Assembly (NCBI RefSeq): GCF_030818935.1 | Contig: NZ_JAUTBD010000001.1 | Location: 3,224,001-3,288,000 of the forward strand | Length of the DNA: 64,000 bases | From: Microbacterium sp. SORGH_AS_1204 | GTDB taxonomy: Bacteria; Actinomycetota; Actinomycetes; Actinomycetales; Microbacteriaceae | Direction of reading: 5' to 3' | Shown: piece after piece, positions 58,295 through 64,000 of the stretch | Numbering within the stretch: position 1 is the first letter of the stretch | Layout of the letters: every line of letters starts with the position of its first letter | Notes under the pieces: generated by a model | The model's database searches: none | The model's input: only the letters and a program-made list of their open reading frames with translations | Told to the model about the DNA's origin: nothing | Position numbers and translations under genes: made by a program

Positions 58295-59314
58295 TCACCC
58301 CGAGAGCTCGACGCGTCGACCCAGCCGCCCCGCCCACGCGTCCGCCGCCGCACGTCCCAGCACCCTCAGCTTCTGCGGCCGCCGCGTCACCGCCAGGCAT
58401 ACGAGGCACAGCGTCCAGAAGAGTGCCGCATTCGTCCACCGCGCGAGAGAGTGGCGTCGACCCGTCTGCAGTTCCCGGTGGATGCGATTGCGGATCGAGT
58501 AGTACAGCAGGGCGTCATCGGTGGAGCGGAACATCGCGAGCACCTCGAAGCCCGGCGGCATCCACCGTTCTCCCCGGGGGTCCACCACGACCGCTTCAGC
58601 AGACAGGCGGATGCAGCCCCCGGCGCGCACGATCCGCGACGTGTACTCGAGGTCGTCGCCGTAGAGGACGAGGTCGGCGTCGGGCAGGCCGATCCGCCGC
58701 AGCACGTCGAGACGGACGAGCAGTCCGCCGTACGGTGCATACGTCATCGCAGCCGCCTCGCGCGGCGCCCGCGGGCGCCGCAGCCCGAGGCGCTCGAGCG
58801 CGCGGCGAGCGAACAACGCGACCTCCACGCCGGCGAAGGATCGGTCTTCGCGGGGCTGCTCCCGTGCCTGTTCCGCCCGGCGCGCTTCAGCGATCTCGCG
58901 GGGATCGTCGCTGGGCGCCCGGGTCGGCGCGACGGCGCACAGATCGTTTCCGTCGGCGCGCAGCGCGCGCTCCTCCCGGAGCAGGACCGCCAGCGCGTCA
59001 CCGTGCGGCACATTGTCGTCGTCGAGCAGCCAGAGATAGTCGGCATCCGACTCCAGCGCACGCTGGATCGCGAACCCGAAGGCCGGCGCGGAACCCTCGT
59101 TGCGCGCCAGACGGTGGTAGCGCACCACGGGTTCGTGTGTGCGCGCATACGCCTCGAGGTCACCCCGCGCGTCGTCGACCGACCCGTTATCGACCACGAC
59201 GACGGCGACGACCCCGGCGGCGCGCATCGCGCCGACCGTGGCAAGACAGGATGCCGCACGAGAGCCGTAGGTGACCGTGGCGCCGATGACGCGGGGAGGA
59301 GAGGAGACTGACAT
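58295..59314 (-). CDS. GT2 family glycosyltransferase
   Basis: A 339-residue GT-A transferase. VVVVDNGSVDDARGDLEAY starts the nucleotide-sugar site, YLWLLDDDNVPHGDAL carries the DDD metal motif, and LVLYGDDLEYTSRIVRAGG holds the catalytic Asp region. This arrangement resembles rhamnosyl- or galactofuranosyltransferases of cell-wall glycan assembly. A possible C-terminal membrane-associated helix is at AALFWTLCLVCLAVTRR. It lies three bases after the GT4 gene. Confidence 0.93.
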   Translation of the reverse strand: MSVSSPPRVIGATVTYGSRAASCLATVGAMRAAGVVAVVVVDNGSVDDARGDLEAYARTHEPVVRYHRLARNEGSAPAFGFAIQRALESDADYLWLLDDDNVPHGDALAVLLREERALRADGNDLCAVAPTRAPSDDPREIAEARRAEQAREQPREDRSFAGVEVALFARRALERLGLRRPRAPREAAAMTYAPYGGLLVRLDVLRRIGLPDADLVLYGDDLEYTSRIVRAGGCIRLSAEAVVVDPRGERWMPPGFEVLAMFRSTDDALLYYSIRNRIHRELQTGRRHSLARWTNAALFWTLCLVCLAVTRRPQKLRVLGRAAADAWAGRLGRRVELSG

Positions 59315-59317
59315 GGC

Positions 59318-60550
59318 TCACCTTTCGACAAGAGCATTCGCGGGGCCGTAGATGTCCGCCAGGGTGCGCAGAAATCGGTCGGCGGAGAATTCCTCGACGG
59401 CGACGCGTCGGACGGCGGCGGCCTGACGCCGGGCAGCGGACGGGTCGTCTAGGACGACGCAGACCGCATCCGCCAGGGAGTCCGCCTCGTCGGCGACCGC
59501 GAACACCGACAGGGAGTCGTCCACGATTCCCTCGACCCCGATCGACGTCGACACCACGGGCACACCGCGCACCATGGCATCCACCGTCTTGAACTTCACC
59601 CCCGCCCCCGCCCGGAGTGGGACCAGCGCCAGGGCCGCACCGGCGTAGAACGGCTCGAGCGACTCGACACGGCCGGTCACCTTCAGGGCCTCGGGCCGGC
59701 GCGAGCTCTCACGCACCATCTCGGAGGTGGGATGGGCTCCGGCGAAGACGAAGACCGCGTCGGGATGCCGGCGACGCACACGCGGAGCGATCTCGCGCAT
59801 GATCCACAGCGCCGCGTCGGCATTGACGGAACGATCGAAGGCGCCGACGAACAGCACCGAGCCACCGGGAGAAGCCGAGGCCGACGGCGACGGCGTCGCG
59901 AGCGGATCGGCCAGGGGCGGTCGCACGACGCGGACCCTCGCGGAACGCGACGCGCGCCGGACGATCGTGGCATCCTTCTCGCTGAACACCAGTACCGCGT
60001 CGGCGTCGGCGTAGACCCGGCGCTCATCACGGCGCACGGTCAGCAGCCGGCAGCGGGCCACCAGCGCACGAGGATGCCAGCGCGCGCCACCGGCGGCGAC
60101 CGAGCGCTCCGCCGTCTGCAGCAGGACGTCGTGGGCGAAGACGATCCGGCGCGCCCGCGTCGTGATCCCGCGGCCGAGCCATCCCGTCTCCGTCCACTGG
60201 AACTCGATCACGTCGGCCGTGAAGAAGCGGGCGTGCACCTCGGCGGACGAGGCGAACGCCCGCCGCAGCCGGCCCACGGGCCGAACGGGGAAGAACCTCT
60301 GCTGCTGACGCTCGACGATCGCACCCATGCGACGCAGCCCGCGGGCCGGCTCGGGAACGTCGACGAGGACGCAGGCGAACTCCCCCTCCATGCTGGTCGC
60401 GGCCGCGCGGTTCTCGACCGTGGCGGGGGCGACGACGGTGACCTCGTTCCCCAGCGCTCGCAGCGCTCGGACGTGACGGAGGAAGTACTGCCCTCCGGCG
60501 TGCGGGATCCCATCGAACGGCACGACGGGGGCGATGCTGACGATCTGCAC
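59318..60550 (-). CDS. GT4 family glycosyltransferase
   Basis: A 410-residue GT-B enzyme. VPFDGIPHAGGQYFLRHVRA is the N-terminal acceptor part; the donor domain has SVLFVGAFDRSVNADAALWI, and GAALALVPLRAGAGVKFKTV followed by GVPVVSTSIGVEGI supplies the E/K/G-rich donor loop of this subgroup. GTG 60550 is preferred as GGAGGA lies 5 bases upstream; the longer 15-residue reading is less likely. It is upstream of the GT2 gene in one operon and divergent from another GT4 gene. Confidence 0.92.
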   Translation of the reverse strand: MQIVSIAPVVPFDGIPHAGGQYFLRHVRALRALGNEVTVVAPATVENRAAATSMEGEFACVLVDVPEPARGLRRMGAIVERQQQRFFPVRPVGRLRRAFASSAEVHARFFTADVIEFQWTETGWLGRGITTRARRIVFAHDVLLQTAERSVAAGGARWHPRALVARCRLLTVRRDERRVYADADAVLVFSEKDATIVRRASRSARVRVVRPPLADPLATPSPSASASPGGSVLFVGAFDRSVNADAALWIMREIAPRVRRRHPDAVFVFAGAHPTSEMVRESSRRPEALKVTGRVESLEPFYAGAALALVPLRAGAGVKFKTVDAMVRGVPVVSTSIGVEGIVDDSLSVFAVADEADSLADAVCVVLDDPSAARRQAAAVRRVAVEEFSADRFLRTLADIYGPANALVER

Positions 60551-60791
60551 GTGCTTCCTCCCCGTCGACGTGAGCGGACGACGACGCACCCCCACTCTCC
60601 GGGTGACGATCGTTCACGCCGCATCCCGACCTCTTCACCCCGACACGGGTGAAAAAGGCGCCGTCCGGTTCTCCACCGCGAGGTGAGCCTTTCGACCGAG
60701 GACGCGGAGGGGACCGGGGCGTCGTAGGGCGACCTCACGAGCGCACGTAATGTTCGGCCGGGTCGAATGCCCGCGCGAGAAGGGACCCTCG

Positions 60792-61979
60792 ATGGAGATC
60801 ACCCACGTGCAGAGCAGCTTCGTCGCCCCCCTCGGCGGCGCCGAATCGTACATCCTGGCCCTCGCGACCGAGCAGGTGCGCCGAGGTGACGATGTCGAGA
60901 TCGTCACGGGATGGACAGACCCCCGCACGGTCGAGCGGGCGCGCCGCGCCGGCATCCGCGTGCGCACGGTGCAGGTGCATCGGCCCTACCGCCCCGACCA
61001 GCACGGCGGCGGCGCCGTCGCCAAGGTCGTGTTCCACGCGCTCGACCTCATGGGCGCCGTGACACCGGCCCCGCTCGACCTCGATGTCCAGGAGCCGGGT
61101 CGGATTACCCACGTTCACCGGTTCCAGGGCCTGGGTGCCCAGGTCTTACGCGCACGACGCTCGCCGGTGGTCCACACGGCGCACGATTACTGTCTCGTCG
61201 ACACGACCTCGACGACCATCCGCGACGGCCGCGAGCCCGACGGCCTCGGGCCGGTGCAACGGCTCCGCGCGCGGACGATCTGGTCGGCCGCTCGGCGCGC
61301 GAGCATCCTCGTCTTCCCGAGCGAGCGCACACTGGCGCGCCATCGTGCTCTCGGGATGCCGAACGACGGGGTCGCGCAGCGCGTGCTCCCGCACGGGTGG
61401 CCGGCCCCTGCCCCTGTGGCCCCAGCGGCCGAGGGGTCAGCCCGCCCGCGGTTCGTCTTCCTCGGGAAGCTGCAGGCCGCCAAGGGCGTCGCGCTCCTGC
61501 TGGAGGCATGGCCGCTCATCGGCGTGGATGCCGAACTCGTCGTCGCCGGCGACGGCCCGGAACGGCCGGCGGTGGAGCGCGCCGCCGCAGCCGGTCATCT
61601 CACCTACGTCGGCTGGCTCGACGGCCCCGCCAAGGCCGCCCTCATCGCCTCGGCGACGGCTCTCGTCTTCCCGTCGCTCTGGCCGGAGACCTTCGGCCTC
61701 GTCATCGCCGAGAGTCTCCTCTCGGGGCGCCCGGTGGTCGCGACCCCGCAGGCGGCGGGCTCGTTCGTGCGCGATGGCGAGAACGGACTCGTGACGTCGG
61801 GAGCGAGCCCGGCGGCCCTCGCCGAGACGTTGCGGCGTCTCGCCCTCGACGAGGCGCTGCGCGATCGGCTGGCACGAGGGGCCGCGGACAGCGCGCTCGC
61901 TCTCGATTTCGGAACGCACGTCGACCGGATCGCCGAGGTCTACGCCGACGCCCGGGAGATCTTCGCGCGCAGGCGCTGA
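60792..61979 (+). CDS. GT4 family glycosyltransferase
   Basis: A 395-residue GT-B transferase. HVQSSFVAPLGGAESYILAL with the glycine-rich acceptor loop is near the N-terminus, ARPRFVFLGKLQAAKGVALL begins the donor domain, and LVFPSLWPETFGLVIAESLL contains the EX7E-type motif. The best guess is a capsular or teichuronic-type polysaccharide role. AGAAGGGA precedes ATG 60792. The 241-base divergent gap holds a 7-bp palindrome (60634-60653) and promoters for both directions are expected but not clear. Confidence 0.93.
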   Translation: MEITHVQSSFVAPLGGAESYILALATEQVRRGDDVEIVTGWTDPRTVERARRAGIRVRTVQVHRPYRPDQHGGGAVAKVVFHALDLMGAVTPAPLDLDVQEPGRITHVHRFQGLGAQVLRARRSPVVHTAHDYCLVDTTSTTIRDGREPDGLGPVQRLRARTIWSAARRASILVFPSERTLARHRALGMPNDGVAQRVLPHGWPAPAPVAPAAEGSARPRFVFLGKLQAAKGVALLLEAWPLIGVDAELVVAGDGPERPAVERAAAAGHLTYVGWLDGPAKAALIASATALVFPSLWPETFGLVIAESLLSGRPVVATPQAAGSFVRDGENGLVTSGASPAALAETLRRLALDEALRDRLARGAADSALALDFGTHVDRIAEVYADAREIFARRR

Positions 61980-62133
61980 GCGCGTGGGAGGGCGGCGACA
62001 GCGCCGGATCGAGCGCTCGCCGACCGTGGCTCGGCGCACGGCCGCCGAATGTCCGCTGTGTCGGCACCTGCGCGGGCGCCGCGCCGGCGGCTCAGGGTGC
62101 GGACGGGACGTCCGCGCGCATCTCGGCAACTTT

Positions 62134-62169
62134 GTCACGAGGGTCACGCCGAGGAAATACAGCGGAAAC
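62134..62169 (+). promoter_or_regulatory. GlnR-like box upstream of the deaminase gene
   Basis: GTCAC (62143-62147), GAAAT (62154-62158) and GAAAC (62165-62169) are spaced by 6 bases each, giving the 11-bp periodicity of actinobacterial GlnR sites (gTnAC-n6-GaAAC pattern), with an extra GTCAC at 62134-62138. TAGCAT (62180-62185) could be the -10. GlnR control would fit a nitrogen-releasing deaminase. Confidence 0.5.
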
Positions 62170-62201
62170 GCGCGATTCCTAGCATCGGAGCATCGCCGGA
62201 T

Positions 62202-62216
62202 GTTGGTCACACCAAC
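62202..62216 (+). promoter_or_regulatory. 15-bp palindrome in the 5' leader
   Basis: GTTGGT and ACCAAC flank CAC in a perfect inverted repeat, about 17 bases after the suggested -10. It could bind a second, pathway-specific regulator. Bases 61980-62298 hold no gene otherwise. Confidence 0.5.
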
Positions 62217-62298
62217 ACTGACGCAGCCGCCCCCGGCGGCTCGCCCCGCAGTCGTGGTTCCCGTCTCGACGCCTGTCTTCTCGCCCTCGGAGGCCCTC

Positions 62299-63555
62299 GT
62301 GTCCGCCGCTCCACCCGTCTCGATCGCCGCGCTGCGTGGCGTGCGCCTCGCCTCCGGCGCGGTCGTCGACATCGCACTCGACGGCGACGAGGTGCTGGCG
62401 GTGGTCCCCTCGGGCAGCCCCCTCCCCGACACCGACGGCGACGTGCTCGAGCTCGACGGGTACCTCGTCACCGCGGCCGGCGCGGAACCCCATGCCCACC
62501 TCGACAAGTCGCAGTCGTGGGATGCCATCCAGCCCCCGTTCGGCGACCTCGAGCGCGCGATCGAGAGCTGGCACGCCTTCGCCCTGACGCTCGACGAGGA
62601 CGACACTCTCAACCGGGCGCGCTCCACGACGCTGCGGATGCTGGCATCCGGAATCACCGCGGTCCGAACCCACGTCGACCTGCTCCGCGGCGACGACGCC
62701 CTGACCGGCGTGCGCACCCTCGTCCGCCTGCGCGACGAGTTCGCCGGCCTCATGGACATCGAACTCGTCGCGCTCGGCGGCCCCACGATCGCCGACGACG
62801 TGTTCGAGGCGGCCCTCGACGCCGGCGTCGATCTCGTCGGCGGCGCCCCGCACCTCGCCGACGATCCGATCGCCGATCTCGAGCGTCTCCTCGCCCTCGC
62901 CCGCCGGCGCGACGTCGGCCTCGACCTGCACACCGACGAGAGCCTCGCCGGCGCAGACACCCTCGCCGCCTACGCCCGCGCTGTCACGGGCTGGCACCGT
63001 CCCCGGACCGCGGGGCACTGCGTGCGCCTGAGCATGATGGCCGAGGCCGACCTGGCCGGGCTCGCCGACGGCATCCGCGCCGCAGACATCGGGATCATCG
63101 CCCTACCCATCACGAACCTGTACCTGCAGGGATGGGACCTCGACCGGGCCGTCCCCCGCGGCATCGCGCCGATCGGGCGCCTCAAGGCCGCCGGCGTGCG
63201 CGTCGCGGCCGGCGCCGACAACGTGCGCGACCCGTTCAACCCCGTCGGGCGCTGCGACCACCTCGAGACCGCGTCCCTCCTCGTCAGCGCCGGCCATCTG
63301 CCGCCGGACGACGCGATGGATGCCGTGACCGTCGGCGCCCGCGATGTCATGGGCCTGCCGTTCGCCGGTCCCGTCGCCGGCGCCCGCGCCGACCTCGTCG
63401 CGGTGAAAGCCGCCTCGCTGGGGGACGCCGTCGCGTTCGCCAGCGCCGACCGCATCGTGATCCACCGCGGACGCCTCGTCAGCCGCACCACCGTCTCGAC
63501 CGAGACCGCGGCATCCGCCTCCCTCCGCCCCGCCGCACCCGCGACGGCGTCGTAG
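62299..63555 (+). CDS. Cytosine deaminase-like amidohydrolase
   Basis: A 418-residue amidohydrolase of the cytosine deaminase branch. Metal ligands look intact: AEPHAHLDKSQSW (HxH), LDLHTDES (His and catalytic Glu), TAGHCVRLSMM (His) and VAAGADNVRDPFNPVG (Asp). The D-N-x-x-D-P-F pattern is typical. It probably releases ammonia from a pyrimidine, isocytosine or related ring. GTG 62299 is chosen because GGAGG lies 5 bases upstream; an ATG at 62200 lies within regulatory-looking DNA. It precedes an ABC ATPase gene by 17 bases. Confidence 0.9.
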   Translation: MSAAPPVSIAALRGVRLASGAVVDIALDGDEVLAVVPSGSPLPDTDGDVLELDGYLVTAAGAEPHAHLDKSQSWDAIQPPFGDLERAIESWHAFALTLDEDDTLNRARSTTLRMLASGITAVRTHVDLLRGDDALTGVRTLVRLRDEFAGLMDIELVALGGPTIADDVFEAALDAGVDLVGGAPHLADDPIADLERLLALARRRDVGLDLHTDESLAGADTLAAYARAVTGWHRPRTAGHCVRLSMMAEADLAGLADGIRAADIGIIALPITNLYLQGWDLDRAVPRGIAPIGRLKAAGVRVAAGADNVRDPFNPVGRCDHLETASLLVSAGHLPPDDAMDAVTVGARDVMGLPFAGPVAGARADLVAVKAASLGDAVAFASADRIVIHRGRLVSRTTVSTETAASASLRPAAPATAS

Positions 63556-63572
63556 CCCGCCCCCAACGGAAA

Positions 63573-64000
63573 GTGAGCGCCCCCGTGACCTTGGCCTCTC
63601 CCGCCCCGGCATCCGTCGCGGATCCCACCGCGCCGATCCTGGACTTCCGCAACGTCGCCATGACGTTCCCCAACGGCACCACCGCCCTCTCCGGCGTCGA
63701 CCTCACCGTCTCGCGCGGCGAATTCGTCAGCGTCGTCGGCCCCTCCGGCTGCGGAAAGTCGACCCTGCTGCGCATCGCGTCGGGACTCGAGACCGCGAGC
63801 GAGGGCACAGCCGTCGTCAACACCGATCGCATCGGCTACGTCTTCCAGGACGCGACGCTCCTTCCCTGGCGCGACGTGCAGTCGAACGTCGAGCTGCTGG
63901 CCGAACTGAACTGGCAGCCCAAGCGCGTACGCACGCCGAAGGCGCAGTGGGCGATCGATCTCGTCGGGCTCAACGGCTTCGAGAAGCACCTGCCCAAGCA
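63573..64000 (+). CDS. NitT/TauT-type ABC transporter ATPase, 3' end outside window
   Basis: The visible 142 codons include FRNVAMTFPNGTTALSGVDL, Walker A GPSGCGKSTLLRIASGLET and the Q-loop region IGYVFQDATLLPWRDVQSNV; PWRxVxxN after the Q-loop is characteristic of nitrate/sulfonate/pyrimidine-precursor ABC ATPases (SsuB/TauB/ThiZ). Signature and Walker B fall beyond the window. GTG 63573 or GTG 63585, in frame four codons later, could start it. With the upstream deaminase it probably imports the deaminase substrate. Confidence 0.9.
   Translation, partial: MSAPVTLASPAPASVADPTAPILDFRNVAMTFPNGTTALSGVDLTVSRGEFVSVVGPSGCGKSTLLRIASGLETASEGTAVVNTDRIGYVFQDATLLPWRDVQSNVELLAELNWQPKRVRTPKAQWAIDLVGLNGFEKHLPK

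Noticed and set aside
60634..60653. Stem-loop TTCACCC/GGGTGAA as a terminator
   Set aside because: It lies between divergent starts, so no transcript should end there; at best it is an operator.
62200..62298. ATG 62200 as the start of the cytosine deaminase-like gene
   Set aside because: The added residues are Pro/Val-rich and overlap a palindrome; GTG 62299 has a GGAGG site at the right distance.

Overview
The window is chromosomal DNA from a high-GC actinobacterium. Very strong G/C bias at third codon positions, frequent GTG starts, several apparently leaderless genes and the gene content (DUF3073, sterol-carrier-like protein next to purine genes, DUF7882-type small protein, cello-oligosaccharide ABC operon) suggest Microbacteriaceae, probably Microbacterium. 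The genus is an inference. No rRNA, tRNA, CRISPR array, integrase or intact insertion sequence was seen.

Layout. 1-6.1 kb: end of a nitrilase, a short lipoprotein coupled to a cation-efflux (CDF) protein, topoisomerase IB, a small SAP/Rho-N-like protein, a PadR/DUF4097 pair behind a promoter with twin palindromes, a universal stress protein and DUF3073. 6.1-18.4 kb and 27-29.5 kb and 47.3-48.3 kb: de novo purine genes purF, purM, purD, purC, purS and purQ, with a uracil/xanthine-type permease and an SCP-like protein. They are separated by accessory inserts: a repeat-rich patch with a DUF559 nuclease-like gene, a MacB-like ABC pair coupled to a beta-ketoacyl-ACP synthase III remnant, a TetR/glycosyltransferase operon, a PadR/DHA2 efflux operon, and a BCCT transporter beside a truncated kinase. 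purL, purN, purE/K, purB and purH are not in the window.

29.8-36.2 kb is a LacI-controlled uptake operon (binding protein, two permeases, PfkB kinase, beta-fructosidase-like hydrolase). 36.4-38.9 kb is a group of small proteins of unknown role around a MarR regulator. 39.1 kb is nhaA. 40.6-46.6 kb on the minus strand is a cellobiose/cello-oligosaccharide operon (cebEFG-bglC-cebR type) whose promoter carries CebR-type boxes. Neither sugar ABC operon encodes an ATPase, so both probably share one encoded elsewhere.

48.5-56.9 kb is a nucleobase/ureide-flavoured catabolic stretch: GntR regulator, ureidoglycolate-lyase-like protein, flavoprotein, 2-hydroxyacid dehydrogenase, MocA-like and XdhC maturation proteins, an 8-oxoguanine-deaminase-like protein that has lost metal ligands, an XRE-cupin regulator and a ferredoxin-type reductase. 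56.9-62 kb holds an MFS transporter and three glycosyltransferases. 62.1-64 kb starts a cytosine-deaminase-like gene with a GlnR-like box upstream and a NitT/TauT-type ABC ATPase cut by the window edge.

The most unexplained structures are repeats: four scattered ~82-bp inverted repeats, two of which bracket the DUF559 gene; four 69-bp palindromic elements between the ceb promoter and purS; and a 75-bp direct duplication of a strong hairpin between purC and the permease. The MarR/small-protein locus is the best candidate for an undescribed protein system.
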